Shown: positions 1 through 8,891 of the stretch, piece by piece
Numbering within the stretch: position 1 is the stretch's first letter
How the letters are laid out: each line of letters begins with the position of its first letter
Assembly (NCBI RefSeq): GCF_003635045.1
Contig: NZ_RBXT01000001.1
Coordinates: 1,178,001-1,242,000, forward strand
DNA length: 64,000 nucleotides
Source: Terracoccus luteus
GTDB lineage: Bacteria > Actinomycetota > Actinomycetes > Actinomycetales > Dermatophilaceae
Direction of reading: 5' to 3'
Translations under genes and position numbers: made by a program
Notes under the pieces: generated by a model
Databases searched by the model: none
What the model was told of the DNA's origin: nothing
Seen by the model: the letters and a program-made list of their open reading frames with translations, nothing else

Positions 1-289
1 TGAGCACGATGCCCAGGCCCATGAGCCCGGTGAGGGCCTCGTCGAAGACGAGCGACGACGCGACGGCGGTGAGGGCGACGCCGAGGGCGCCCCAGACGCC
101 GTAGGCGACCCCGAGCGGCATGCCGCGGCGCAGCACGAGGGCCAGCAGGGTGAACGAGGCGAGGTAGCCCACGGCGACGACCCCGTAGAGCGCCGGCCGG
201 TCGAGCGCGCCCTTGAGCGAGAGCGACGCCGTCACCTCGCTGACGATGGCGGTGCCGAGCAGCGCCCAGGCGGTCGGGGAGGTGGCCAC
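1..289 (-). CDS. Small multidrug resistance (SMR) family transporter, 5' part
   Basis: The first ~96 residues read on the minus strand from a GTG at 289; the gene runs off the left edge. The protein begins with a hydrophobic helix carrying the conserved membrane Glu of SMR proteins (context IVSEVTASLSLK), then a second helix (GYLASFTLLALVLRRGMPLG) and a third with the YGVWGALGVALTAV pattern typical of EmrE/QacE/SugE proteins. SMR proteins are ~105-110 residue, four-helix, dimeric proton/drug antiporters of the inner membrane. Only the fourth helix is missing. It is divergent from hemW. Substrate cannot be told; SugE-like guanidinium export is an alternative to drug export. Confidence 0.85.
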   Translation of the reverse strand, partial: MATSPTAWALLGTAIVSEVTASLSLKGALDRPALYGVVAVGYLASFTLLALVLRRGMPLGVAYGVWGALGVALTAVASSLVFDEALTGLMGLGIVL

Positions 290-348
290 GGCCCCGAGTC
301 TGACAGCCGCGCGACAGGTGCCGGGGCGGGTGGTGGTGCCGCGGCTGT

Positions 349-354
349 GACAAT
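349..354 (+). promoter_or_regulatory. -10 box of leaderless hemW
   Basis: GACAAT lies exactly 6 nt before the ATG at 361, so the transcript should start at or next to the A of the start codon. The same GACAAT-N6-ATG arrangement recurs before recO and dusB. Confidence 0.55.
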
Positions 355-360
355 GGGTGG

Positions 361-1725
361 ATGCCGCCCTCCGCCCTCCCCGACGGCGAGCCCGCCCCGG
401 CGTCGGGCGAGCTCCCCCCCGCCTCCCTGCGCGCCCTGCCCGACGGAGAGCTCGGCGTGTACGTGCACGTGCCGTTCTGTTCGGTGCGGTGCGGCTACTG
501 CGACTTCAACACCTACACCCTCACCGAGCTCGGTGGCCCCGACGCCCGCGTCGGCCTCGACACCTACGCCGACGCCGCCCTGCTCGAGCTGGACCTGGCC
601 GCCCGGGTGCTCGGCCCGGACGCCCCGCCCGTGTCGACCGTGTTCGTCGGCGGGGGCACGCCGACCATGCTGCGGTCGGCCGACCTCGTGAGGGTGCTCG
701 ACGGCATCCGTGAGCGGTTCGGCCTCACCGACGACGCCGAGGTCACGACCGAGGCCAATCCCGACAGCGTCTCGCCGGAGTCGGTGGCCGAGCTGGCCCG
801 CGGCGGGTTCACCCGCGTCTCGCTCGGCATGCAGTCGGCGGTGCCGCACGTGCTGCGGACGCTGGAGCGGACGCACGACCCCGCCAACGTGGCCCGGGCC
901 CTGCACGCGGTGCGGGCGGCCGGGATGCAGGTCAGCCTCGACCTCATCTACGGCACGCCGGGGGAGTCGCTCGAGGACTGGCGCACCAGCCTCGAGACGG
1001 CGCTCGCGCTGGAGCCGGACCACGTGTCGGCCTACGCGCTCGTCGTCGAGGACGGCACCAAGCTCGCCGCCCAGGTGCGGCGCGGGGTCGTCGCCGCCCC
1101 CGACGACGACGACGAGGCCGACAAGTACGAGCTGGCCGACGACCTGCTCTCGGCCGCCGGCTACGGCTGGTACGAGGTGAGCAACTGGGCCCGCGACGAG
1201 GCGTCACGGTGCCGGCACAACCTCGCCTACTGGCGCGGCACGAGCTGGTGGGGCGTCGGTCCCGGGGCGCACAGCCACGTCGGCGGGACGCGCTGGTGGA
1301 ACGCCAAGCACCCGGTGGCGTGGGCCGGCCGGCTCGCCGCAGGGGAGTCCCCGGCGCAGGCCCGCGAGGTCCTGACGGAGGACCAGCGCCACGACGAGCG
1401 GGTGCTGCTCGGGAGCCGCCTCGTCGAGGGACTGCCGCTCGACGAGCTCGGTGGGTCGGGCGCCGGTGGGTCCGGCGCCGGTGGGCGTGGCGCGATCGCC
1501 GGGCTCATCGCCGACGGGCTCGTCGACGGGGCGGCGGCGGTGGGTCGGCGACGGGTCGTGCTCACGCGCCGGGGCCGCCTGCTCGCCGACACGGTCGTGC
1601 ACCGCCTCCTCGGTGGGGCGGACGAGAGCTCGGGCGTCCCGGCCGCGCCCGCCACCGGCGATGCACCGACCGACCTGTCGGGCGACCTGACCCCCCACCT
1701 CACCCGCTACGAGGAGCGAGCATGA
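361..1725 (+). CDS. hemW: Radical SAM heme chaperone HemW
   Basis: 454-residue radical SAM protein of the HemW (formerly HemN-like) family, which binds heme and is thought to deliver it to target enzymes; it is not the coproporphyrinogen oxidase itself. The [4Fe-4S] motif CSVRCGYC gives Cys40, Cys44 and Cys47, and FVGGGTPTML follows as in the family. A Gly/Ser/Ala-rich stretch (GGSGAGGSGAGG) interrupts the C-terminal region, probably a linker. The start at 361 is chosen because a -10 box sits 6 nt upstream. The stop overlaps the next start by 4 bp (ATGA), so it is cotranscribed with the aldehyde dehydrogenase. In many actinobacteria hemW sits, as here, near hrcA-dnaJ. Confidence 0.93.
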   Translation: MPPSALPDGEPAPASGELPPASLRALPDGELGVYVHVPFCSVRCGYCDFNTYTLTELGGPDARVGLDTYADAALLELDLAARVLGPDAPPVSTVFVGGGTPTMLRSADLVRVLDGIRERFGLTDDAEVTTEANPDSVSPESVAELARGGFTRVSLGMQSAVPHVLRTLERTHDPANVARALHAVRAAGMQVSLDLIYGTPGESLEDWRTSLETALALEPDHVSAYALVVEDGTKLAAQVRRGVVAAPDDDDEADKYELADDLLSAAGYGWYEVSNWARDEASRCRHNLAYWRGTSWWGVGPGAHSHVGGTRWWNAKHPVAWAGRLAAGESPAQAREVLTEDQRHDERVLLGSRLVEGLPLDELGGSGAGGSGAGGRGAIAGLIADGLVDGAAAVGRRRVVLTRRGRLLADTVVHRLLGGADESSGVPAAPATGDAPTDLSGDLTPHLTRYEERA

Positions 1726-3224
1726 GCGCGACGACGAGGCCTCTCGGTCACGACACGGGAGCGACTGCGACACAGGGTGACTCGAGCGGGCGGCATCCGG
1801 TGGGGTCGGCCGGTGACGCCAGCTCGGCACCCACCCCGCCGGTCACGCCGACGGAGGCCGTGAGGCGGGCCCGGGCCGTCTTCGCCTCCGGCGTGACCAG
1901 GCCCGTCGACTGGCGCCTGGCGCGGCTGGCCGAGCTGCGGCGACTGCTCACCGAGCAGGAGGACGTGCTGTGCGCCGCGCTGCACGACGACCTGCGCAAG
2001 AGCCGCACGGAGGCCATGGTCACCGAGGTCGGCTTCCTCGTGCGGGAGGTCGACCACACCCGACGGCACCTCGCCGGGTGGCTGCGTCCGAGGCGGGTGC
2101 CCGTGCCGCTCACGCTGGGGGGAGGGCGCGCCTCGGTCGTGCCGGAACCCCTCGGCGTCGTCACCGTCATCGCACCCTGGAACTACCCCGTGCAGCTGTG
2201 CCTCAGCCCCGTGCTGGGCGCGCTGGCGGCCGGCAACACCGTCGTGCTCAAGCCGAGCGAGCTGGCGCCGGCGACGTCGCGCGCGCTCGCCACGCTGCTG
2301 CCCCGCTACGTGGGCGAGGGGGCGGTGCAGGTCGTCGAGGGCGGGGTCGCCGAGACGACCGAGCTGCTGTCGCGACGCGTCGACCACGTCTTCTACACCG
2401 GCAACGGCACCGTGGGCCGGGTCGTGCTCGAGGCCGCGGCCCGCCACCTCACCCCCGTGACCCTCGAGCTGGGGGGCAAGTCGCCGGCCTACGTCGACCC
2501 CTCGGCCGACCTCGCCGTCACGGCGAGGCGGCTCGTGTGGGGCAAGTTCACCAACGCCGGGCAGACGTGCATCGCCCCCGACTACGTCCTCGCGACGCCG
2601 GCGGTGCTCGACCGGCTGACGCCGCTGCTCGCGCGGGCCGTCGAGGACTTCTTCGGCGACGACCCCCGCCGCTCCGACGACTTCGGTCGCATCGTCAGCG
2701 ACCGTCACGTGCAGCGGCTCGCCGGGCTGCTCGAGGGGCAGCGCTGCGTCACCGGGGGAGGTGTCGACGCGGCCGAGCGCTACGTCGCCCCGACCGTGCT
2801 CGCCGACGTCGACCCGGCCTCCGCCGTCATGGCCGAGGAGATCTTCGGCCCCGTCCTGCCCCTCGTCGCGGTGCCCGACCTCGACGCCGCCATCGCCTTC
2901 GTCGTCGAGCGGGACAAGCCCCTCGCGCTCTACGTCTTCGCCGACGACCCGCTCGTCGAGCGCCGGTTCGAGCGCGAGACCTCGTCGGGGGCCCTCGCCG
3001 TCAACATGCCGCTCGCGCACGTGGCGGTGCCGGACCTGCCCTTCGGCGGCGTCGGGGCCAGCGGGACGGGCAGCTACCACGGCCGAGCGTCCGTCGAGCT
3101 GTTCAGCCACCACAAGCCCGTGCTGCGCCAGCGCACCCGACCCGACACGGCGGCCCTGCTCTACCCGCCGTCGCGCAGCCTGCGGGCGCGCCTGGCCTCG
3201 CGCCTCATGGGTCTGGGTCGCTGA
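1722..3224 (+). CDS. Aldehyde dehydrogenase family protein (ALDH3-like)
   Basis: 500-residue NAD(P)-dependent aldehyde dehydrogenase. The Rossmann-type coenzyme motif IAPWNYP is at 150-156, the general base Glu249 lies in TLELGGK, and the catalytic Cys283 lies in NAGQTCIAPDYV. The C-terminal pattern (PFGGVGASGTGSYHGRASVELFSHHK) is that of class 3 / fatty-aldehyde dehydrogenases (YwdH, CALDH type), which oxidise medium- and long-chain or aromatic aldehydes to acids. The first ~40 residues are low-complexity and outside the fold. The ATG at 1722 overlaps the hemW stop (ATGA), which fixes the start. Substrate is not predictable from sequence alone. Confidence 0.92.
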   Translation: MSATTRPLGHDTGATATQGDSSGRHPVGSAGDASSAPTPPVTPTEAVRRARAVFASGVTRPVDWRLARLAELRRLLTEQEDVLCAALHDDLRKSRTEAMVTEVGFLVREVDHTRRHLAGWLRPRRVPVPLTLGGGRASVVPEPLGVVTVIAPWNYPVQLCLSPVLGALAAGNTVVLKPSELAPATSRALATLLPRYVGEGAVQVVEGGVAETTELLSRRVDHVFYTGNGTVGRVVLEAAARHLTPVTLELGGKSPAYVDPSADLAVTARRLVWGKFTNAGQTCIAPDYVLATPAVLDRLTPLLARAVEDFFGDDPRRSDDFGRIVSDRHVQRLAGLLEGQRCVTGGGVDAAERYVAPTVLADVDPASAVMAEEIFGPVLPLVAVPDLDAAIAFVVERDKPLALYVFADDPLVERRFERETSSGALAVNMPLAHVAVPDLPFGGVGASGTGSYHGRASVELFSHHKPVLRQRTRPDTAALLYPPSRSLRARLASRLMGLGR

Positions 3225-3410
3225 CCCCGGGCCGAGGCAGAGGGGCTCTTCGACCAATCGGACAAGCAACCGGTTACACCCCGAAGGGTGCACCTGTACC
3301 GCGTATCTCAGGATTCACAGGAAACTTCCTGTGCCTCTCCCTTCACGCGGCGTGTCGACTTGACTACATTTGCGCGGGTCTTTGCCGAACCCCTCCCCCC
3401 TGGAGTCGTC

Positions 3411-5378
3411 GTGACCGAGCGCTGCCCCCTGCCAGCCATCACACCGTCCACCGTCCATCCCGACGGCTCGTCGCGACCGACAGGTCGGCACCGCCCCGCC
3501 GGTCGCTGGTCCCGGGTCACCTCCATGCTCGCCACGGTCGTCGTGGCCGCGGCGCTCGGACCCGTCGCCGCGACCTCGGCGACCGCCGACGACAGCCCGA
3601 CCCGCACCGCCACGAGCACGACCGGCAGCACGAGCAAGAGCGGCACCACCGGCCCGAAGGGCTCGACGAGCACGACGTCGGCGCCGTCGCCCGCGGTGCC
3701 CGGCGAGACCCCCCGCGACGTCCAGGGCCCCCCGCCCGCCCGGGCCGTCGACCCCGCCCCCGCCCCGGCCGCCGCCTCCGACGACGGCCGGTCCGCCTCG
3801 GGCGCCAACCGCCTCAGCGCCGCCCGCGAGTGGATCGTGCTCTGCACCGGCTTCTCCGGCTGCAACGCCGCCGGCCGCGGCAACGCCGGCTACGAGTCGG
3901 TCTACCGGCAGAGCTTCTGGTCGCAGTACAGCGGCCACAACTGCACGAACTACGTCGCCTACCGCCTCATCCGCAACGGCATGTCGGCGACGCGTCCGGC
4001 GGGCGCCAAGGGCTACGCCCGCGACTGGGGCGTCAACATGGCGAGCCAGACGAACGACACCCCGGCCGTGGGTTCCGTGGCCTGGTGGGACACGAGCTTC
4101 TCGTCGAGCGGTCACGTCGCCTACGTCGAGCAGGTCATCAGCAACGACCAGGTCATCATCTCCGAGGACAACTGGGGCGGTGACTTCCGTTGGCGCACCG
4201 TCAGCCGCGACGGTGGGCGCTGGCCGCAGGGCTTCATCCACCTCAAGGACGTCGCCGCCGGCGCGCCCGCCCCGGTGGCCACGTACAAGCCCGTCGTGAC
4301 CTCACGCCTGCTCGACACGCGCACCGCCAACGGCGTGAGCACCCGCACCCCGGTCGGCGCCGGCGGCGAGGTCTCGGTCCAGGTCGCCGGGCGCGGTGGC
4401 CTGCCGACCACCGGCGTCGGCTCGGCCCTCATCAACATCTCCGTCGTCAGCCCCAGCGCCTCGGGCTACGTGACCACCTACCCGTCGGGCTACAGCCGGC
4501 CGACGGCGCGCAGCGTCAGCTACCCCTACGGCACGAGCACGAGCTCGTCCTTCGTGTCCCGGGTGGGCTCGGATGGTCGGATCCGGCTCTACACCTCGGC
4601 CGGCGCCCACCTCACCGTCGACGTGGTCGGCTGGTACCCCAACGGCTCGTCGCTGTCGACGATCGTGCCGAAGCGTCTGCTCGACACCCGGAACGGCACG
4701 AACGTGACCAAGGGCCGCCTGCCCGACCGCGGGCGCGTCGACGTCCAGGTAGCCGGCACGTCCGGCGTCCCGAGCACGGGCGTGGCGTCCGTCGTGCTCG
4801 GCGTCTCGGCCGAGAACACGTCCCGCGGTGGGTGGCTGACGGCCTGGCCGGCGGGCAGCTCGCGACCGGTCACGACCCACGTCTTCGCCGAGCCCGGGCG
4901 CGCGAGCACGTCCACCGTCGTCACCCGGGTCGGCTCGACCGGCAAGGTGTCCATCGACACCGAGGCCAGCACCGACCTCATGGTCGACGTCCTGGGGTGG
5001 TTCCCGACCGGGGCCGACTACGCCGCCGTCACCCCGAGCCGTCTGCTCGACACGCGGACCGGCGTCGGCGGCTACTCGGGACGGGTGCCCGCGGGCGGCG
5101 TCGTCAAGTTCCAGGCGGCCGGGCGCGGTGGCGTCCCGTCGTCGGGGGTCAAGGCCGTGTCGGTCACCGTCACCACCCTCGCCTCGACGGCAGGCGGCGC
5201 CCTGACCGTCTACCCAAGCACGTGGTCGCGCCCCGGGGTCGGCAACGTGCTCTTCGCCGGCGGTCGCACGGTCGTCAACGCAGCGGTCCTCCCGGTCGCC
5301 TCCGACGGCACCATCGCGGTCTGGAGCTCGGTCCCGTCCTACGTGGTCGTCGATATCCAGGGCTGGGTCCGCTCCTAG
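3411..5378 (+). CDS. Secreted CHAP-domain protein with three RLLDTR-type repeats
   Basis: 655 residues from GTG 3411, preceded by GGAG at 7 nt. A long basic N-region, then a hydrophobic stretch ending ATSATA, gives a signal peptide. A Thr/Ser/Pro-rich linker leads to a CHAP amidase/endopeptidase domain at about 140-275, with catalytic Cys178 in HNCTNYVAYRL and His235 in SSGHVAYVEQV; such domains cleave peptidoglycan peptides. The rest is three ~122-residue modules, each opening with RLLDTR (near residues 299, 422 and 544) and closing on a V.DV.GW pattern, seen in actinobacterial surface proteins and probably a cell-wall binding or adhesion part. A GTG at 3288 is also in frame but would bury the signal peptide. 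Confidence 0.85.
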   Translation: MTERCPLPAITPSTVHPDGSSRPTGRHRPAGRWSRVTSMLATVVVAAALGPVAATSATADDSPTRTATSTTGSTSKSGTTGPKGSTSTTSAPSPAVPGETPRDVQGPPPARAVDPAPAPAAASDDGRSASGANRLSAAREWIVLCTGFSGCNAAGRGNAGYESVYRQSFWSQYSGHNCTNYVAYRLIRNGMSATRPAGAKGYARDWGVNMASQTNDTPAVGSVAWWDTSFSSSGHVAYVEQVISNDQVIISEDNWGGDFRWRTVSRDGGRWPQGFIHLKDVAAGAPAPVATYKPVVTSRLLDTRTANGVSTRTPVGAGGEVSVQVAGRGGLPTTGVGSALINISVVSPSASGYVTTYPSGYSRPTARSVSYPYGTSTSSSFVSRVGSDGRIRLYTSAGAHLTVDVVGWYPNGSSLSTIVPKRLLDTRNGTNVTKGRLPDRGRVDVQVAGTSGVPSTGVASVVLGVSAENTSRGGWLTAWPAGSSRPVTTHVFAEPGRASTSTVVTRVGSTGKVSIDTEASTDLMVDVLGWFPTGADYAAVTPSRLLDTRTGVGGYSGRVPAGGVVKFQAAGRGGVPSSGVKAVSVTVTTLASTAGGALTVYPSTWSRPGVGNVLFAGGRTVVNAAVLPVASDGTIAVWSSVPSYVVVDIQGWVRS

Positions 5379-5397
5379 CCTGCACCCCGAGGCCGTG

Positions 5398-5435
5398 ACG
5401 TGCGGGTGGATGCCGGTCGGCATCCACCCGCACGT
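5398..5435. terminator. Bidirectional terminator hairpin
   Basis: Perfect 17-bp stem (5398-5414 with 5419-5435) around a 4-nt loop, between the convergent CHAP gene and the DUF3097 gene. Each arm contains the dispersed heptamer (GGATGCC / GGCATCC). Confidence 0.85.
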
Positions 5436-5443
5436 GCGTCCGG

Positions 5444-6328
5444 TCAGGCGGTGGGCTCGGTGACGAAGTCGATGAGCTCCTCGACGCTCGCGAGCAGCGT
5501 CGGCTCGAGGTCGGCGTACGTGCGCACCGTCCCGAGGATCCGCTTCCAGGCGCGCGCGATGTCGGCCTGGTCGTCGTGGGGCCACCCGAGGGCGGCGCAG
5601 ATGCCGTGCTTCCAGGAGGTGCCGCGGGGGATGACCGGCCACTGCGACCAGCCCAGCCGCTCGGGCCGCACCGACTGCCAGACGTCGACGTACGGGTGAC
5701 CGAGCACCTTGACGTGCGCCGAGAAGCCGGGCAGGGCCTGCGCCTGCGCGACGATGCGCGCCTCCTTCGTGCCCGGCACGAGGTGGTCGACGAGCACCCC
5801 GAGGCGGCGACCCGGACCCGGCTCGAAGTCGGCGACGATCCCGGCGAGGTCGTCGACGCCGTCCATGAGCTCGACGACGACGCCCTCGACGCGCAGGTCG
5901 TCGCCCCACACCTTCTCGACGAGCTCGGCGTCGTGGCGGCCCTCGACGTAGATGCGCGAGCCGCTCGCGACCCGCGCCCGCGCGCCCGTCACCGCCACCG
6001 AGCCGCTCGCCGTGCGGGCGCCGGCCTGCCGGGCCCGGGTGAGGGCCGCCTCGGCCGCCCGGCGGGGGGCGGTGAGCGCGACGGGGCGGCCGTCGAGCAG
6101 GAAGCCCGGCCCGAGGGGGAAGCCCTTCGTGCGACCACGACGGTCCTCGAGGTGCACGACGTGCACCCCGCCGGCCTTCTCGACCCGCACGACCGCCCCG
6201 ACCCATCCCGTCTCGACGTCCTCGACGACGAGACCGGGCTCGGCCGGGGTCGGCTCGGAGCGCCCCCGCGGGGGTCGCTTCCAGTCGCCGGAGAGGACGT
6301 CGGATCCGTAGCGGTCGATCGGTGGCAC
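5444..6328 (-). CDS. DUF3097 family protein
   Basis: 294-residue cytosolic protein of the actinobacterial DUF3097 family, no known function. It is not a transporter or enzyme I can name. A segment at about 125-190 resembles a Toprim nuclease core: a Glu in a beta strand followed by a helix (IYVEGRHDAELVEKVWG, Glu129), then a strand ending in Asp (RLGVLVDHLVPGTKE, Asp181). The N-terminal part around 30-65 could be a small beta barrel (LVVEDVETGWVGAVVRVE). The C-terminal region has a conserved-looking PYVDVWQ...PRGTSWKHGIC stretch. It is divergent from hrcA, as in related genomes. The Toprim reading is my inference. Confidence 0.8.
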   Translation of the reverse strand: MPPIDRYGSDVLSGDWKRPPRGRSEPTPAEPGLVVEDVETGWVGAVVRVEKAGGVHVVHLEDRRGRTKGFPLGPGFLLDGRPVALTAPRRAAEAALTRARQAGARTASGSVAVTGARARVASGSRIYVEGRHDAELVEKVWGDDLRVEGVVVELMDGVDDLAGIVADFEPGPGRRLGVLVDHLVPGTKEARIVAQAQALPGFSAHVKVLGHPYVDVWQSVRPERLGWSQWPVIPRGTSWKHGICAALGWPHDDQADIARAWKRILGTVRTYADLEPTLLASVEELIDFVTEPTA

Positions 6329-6519
6329 CCCGGGAGGCTATGCCGGGCGTGCCCCCGGCCCGGGCAGCGACGCGCGACCCGTGCGCGCCCGACCGTGCCC
6401 GCCCAACCGTGGGCGACCGTGCCCGAGCCTGCGCCGGCCCGACGCCGGCGGGAGGTCACGGCGGCGGCGGACCCCGTGACCCGGCATCCGGTGCGTTCGG
6501 CCTTGGGGGCCGCTCGGCG

Positions 6520-6525
6520 TAGACT
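6520..6525 (+). promoter_or_regulatory. -10 box of hrcA-dnaJ promoter
   Basis: TAGACT touches the left arm of the CIRCE operator, so HrcA binding would cover the start region. A -35 is not clear (TTCGGC at 6496 is a weak candidate). Confidence 0.45.
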
Positions 6526-6551
6526 TGGCACTCGGACGCAGGGAGTGCCAG
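6525..6551 (+). promoter_or_regulatory. CIRCE operator for HrcA
   Basis: TTGGCACTC (6525-6533), 9-nt spacer, GAGTGCCAG (6543-6551). This matches the CIRCE consensus TTAGCACTC-N9-GAGTGCTAA with one change in each arm, kept symmetrical. It lies 31 bp before hrcA, so the repressor controls its own operon with dnaJ and rsmE. Confidence 0.92.
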
Positions 6552-6582
6552 AGCGGTGGCCCGACGGCGAGAGGGAGGTCCG

Positions 6583-7677
6583 GTGAGCGACGACCGCAAG
6601 CTGATGGTCCTGCGCGCCATCGTGCAGGACTACGTCCAGACCTCGGAGCCGGTCGGCAGCCGCGCGCTCGTCGAGCGCCACCACCTCGGGGTCAGCGCCG
6701 CAACCGTGCGCAACGACATGGCGCAGCTCGAGGAGGAGGGGCTCATCCACGCCCCGCACACCTCGGCCGGCCGCGTCCCGACCGACGCCGGCTACCGCCT
6801 CTTCGTCGACCGCCTGAGTGCGGTCAAGCCCCTCACCCTCGGAGAGCGACGGGCGATCAGCCAGTTCCTCGAGGGCGCCGTCGACCTCGATGACGTCGTC
6901 GACCGCACCGTGCGTCTCCTCGCGGGGCTGACCCGTCAGGTCGCCGTCGTGCAGTACCCGTCGCTGACCCGCTCGATCGTGCGCCACATCGAGCTCGTGC
7001 CGCTCGGCGCGAGCCACGTCATGATCGTGCTCATCGTCAACACCGGCCGGGTCGAGCAGCGCGTCGTCGAGCTCGGTCCCGTCCTCGCGGGCGACGAGGG
7101 CGAGGGCCTCGTGGCGCTCATCCGCGGCGAGCTCAACGAGACCGCCGCGGGGCTCCCGTTCACCGTCGCCGCAGCGCGCCTGAGCGAGCTCGCCGAGGGC
7201 GTCGGCGACGACCCCGAGGCGCAGGGCGCCGACGGACGGGGGCCGGATGCCGGGTCCGACCCGCACGCGGCCGCCCTCCGCACCGTCGTGTCGAGCCTGT
7301 GCGACGCCCTCGCCGAGGAGCGCGAGGAGCGGGTCGTGCTCGCCGGCCAGTCGAACCTCGCCAAGTCCGGTGGCGACTTCACCCGCAGCATCGGGCCCAT
7401 CCTCGAGGCGCTGGAGGAGCACGTCGTGCTGCTGCGCCTGCTCGGGCAGCTGAGCGACGACCCCGACCTCGTCTCGGTCCGCATCGGGGCCGAGAACCCG
7501 GTGAGCGGGCTGCAGTCGACCTCGCTCGTCTCCGTGGGGTACGGCTCCGGTGCCGAACGCGTCGCCAGCCTGGGCGTGCTCGGCCCCACCCGGATGGACT
7601 ACCCGACGACGATGGCCTCGGTGCGCGCCGTCGCCCGGTACGTCTCGCAGATCCTCGACGACAACCCCGCCCCGTGA
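6583..7677 (+). CDS. hrcA: Heat-inducible transcription repressor HrcA
   Basis: 364 residues from GTG 6583, preceded by GGGAGG. The winged-helix N-terminus (about 1-75) contains [30 protein letters not shown] and the following [15 protein letters not shown] wing, both diagnostic of HrcA. A central GAF-like domain and the terminal [17 protein letters not shown]...[17 protein letters not shown] block complete the family architecture. HrcA represses chaperone genes by binding CIRCE and needs GroEL for activity. A CIRCE element is directly upstream, so it is autoregulated. dnaJ follows after a 52-bp gap. A Met nine codons upstream is in frame but lies in front of the ribosome-binding site. Confidence 0.96.
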   Translation: MSDDRKLMVLRAIVQDYVQTSEPVGSRALVERHHLGVSAATVRNDMAQLEEEGLIHAPHTSAGRVPTDAGYRLFVDRLSAVKPLTLGERRAISQFLEGAVDLDDVVDRTVRLLAGLTRQVAVVQYPSLTRSIVRHIELVPLGASHVMIVLIVNTGRVEQRVVELGPVLAGDEGEGLVALIRGELNETAAGLPFTVAAARLSELAEGVGDDPEAQGADGRGPDAGSDPHAAALRTVVSSLCDALAEEREERVVLAGQSNLAKSGGDFTRSIGPILEALEEHVVLLRLLGQLSDDPDLVSVRIGAENPVSGLQSTSLVSVGYGSGAERVASLGVLGPTRMDYPTTMASVRAVARYVSQILDDNPAP

Positions 7678-7729
7678 CAGCACCGACCCACCAGCAGACC
7701 AGCCGAACCACACCTGACAGGACCACCCG

Positions 7730-8860
7730 TTGAACGACTACTACGCCGTCCTGGGCGTCTCGCGCTCCGCGAGCCAGGAGGAGATCAAGAAGGCCTACCG
7801 CCGCCTCGCGCGCCGGCTGCACCCGGACGTCAACCCCGGCCCCGAGGCCGAGGAGGAGTTCAAGCAGGTCTCGCAGGCCTACGACGTGCTCTCCGACCCG
7901 CAGAAGCGCCAGGCGTTCGACATGGGCGCCGACCCCTTCGCCAGTGGCGGCGGCGCGGGCTTCGGCGACGGCCAGGGCTTCTCGTTCAGCGACGTCATGG
8001 ACGCCTTCTTCGGCGGTGGCGCCGCCGGTGGCGCCCGTGGCCCGCGCTCGCGTGTGCAGCGCGGCCAGGACGCCCTCGTGCGCCTCGACATCGACCTCGC
8101 CAAGGCCGTGTTCGGCTCCGAGGAGGAGCTCGTCATCGACACGGCCGTCGGCTGCGGCACGTGCGGCGGCGACGGCGCGCAGCCGGGCACCGGCCGCCAG
8201 ACGTGCCCCATCTGCAAGGGCCGGGGCGAGGTGCAGCAGGTGCAGCGCAGCCTGCTCGGCCAGGTCATGACCTCCCGCCCGTGCGTGAACTGCCAGGGCT
8301 ACGGCGCCACCCTCACCGACCCGTGCCACGAGTGCTCGGGCGACGGCCGGGTGCGCACCCGCCGCAGCCTCACGCTCAAGGTGCCCGCGGGCGTCGACAC
8401 CGGTACCCGCATCCAGCTGACCGGGCAGGGCGAGGTCGGCCCGGGCAACGGCCCCGCCGGCGACGTCTACGTCGAGGTGCGCGTCGCGAACCACGACACG
8501 TACACGCGCCGTGGCGACGACCTGCACGCCACGGTCGAGCTGCCCATGGCGGCCGCGGCGCTCGGGACGAGCTTCAAGCTCTCGACCTTCGACGGCATGC
8601 AGGACCTCGACATCCGCGCCGGCACGCAGACCGGCGACGTCATGACCCTGCGCGGGCTCGGCGTCACCCACCTGCGCAGCGGCGGTCGCGGCGACCTGCA
8701 CGTGCACGCCAACGTGCTGACCCCGACCCGGCTGACCGAGGAGCAGGCCGACCTGCTGCGTCGCCTCGCCGAGCTGCGTGGTGAGGAGCGACCCGAGGGC
8801 CGGCTCCAGCCCAACAAGGGGCTCTTCGGCAAGCTGCGCGACGCCTTCAAGGAGAAGTGA
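7730..8860 (+). CDS. dnaJ: Type I DnaJ co-chaperone (DnaJ2)
   Basis: 376 residues with a TTG start at 7730 (AGGA upstream). The J domain is at 1-65 with His31-Pro32-Asp33; a short G/F-rich stretch follows, then the four-CxxCxGxG-type zinc centre beginning at Cys142 ([32 protein letters not shown]), and the C-terminal substrate-binding beta domains. It recruits unfolded clients to DnaK and stimulates its ATPase. The coupling to hrcA rather than dnaK-grpE marks it as the second actinobacterial DnaJ, under HrcA control. Confidence 0.96.
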   Translation: MNDYYAVLGVSRSASQEEIKKAYRRLARRLHPDVNPGPEAEEEFKQVSQAYDVLSDPQKRQAFDMGADPFASGGGAGFGDGQGFSFSDVMDAFFGGGAAGGARGPRSRVQRGQDALVRLDIDLAKAVFGSEEELVIDTAVGCGTCGGDGAQPGTGRQTCPICKGRGEVQQVQRSLLGQVMTSRPCVNCQGYGATLTDPCHECSGDGRVRTRRSLTLKVPAGVDTGTRIQLTGQGEVGPGNGPAGDVYVEVRVANHDTYTRRGDDLHATVELPMAAAALGTSFKLSTFDGMQDLDIRAGTQTGDVMTLRGLGVTHLRSGGRGDLHVHANVLTPTRLTEEQADLLRRLAELRGEERPEGRLQPNKGLFGKLRDAFKEK

Positions 8861-8891
8861 CCCCCGTGCCCTGCGTCCCGGGCGGGCGGGC

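Noticed and set aside
3225-3410. Possible c-di-AMP (ydaO-type) riboswitch before the CHAP gene
   Set aside because: Such riboswitches precede wall hydrolases in actinobacteria, but I could not find the conserved core pairings here or before the M23 gene at 49587-49745.
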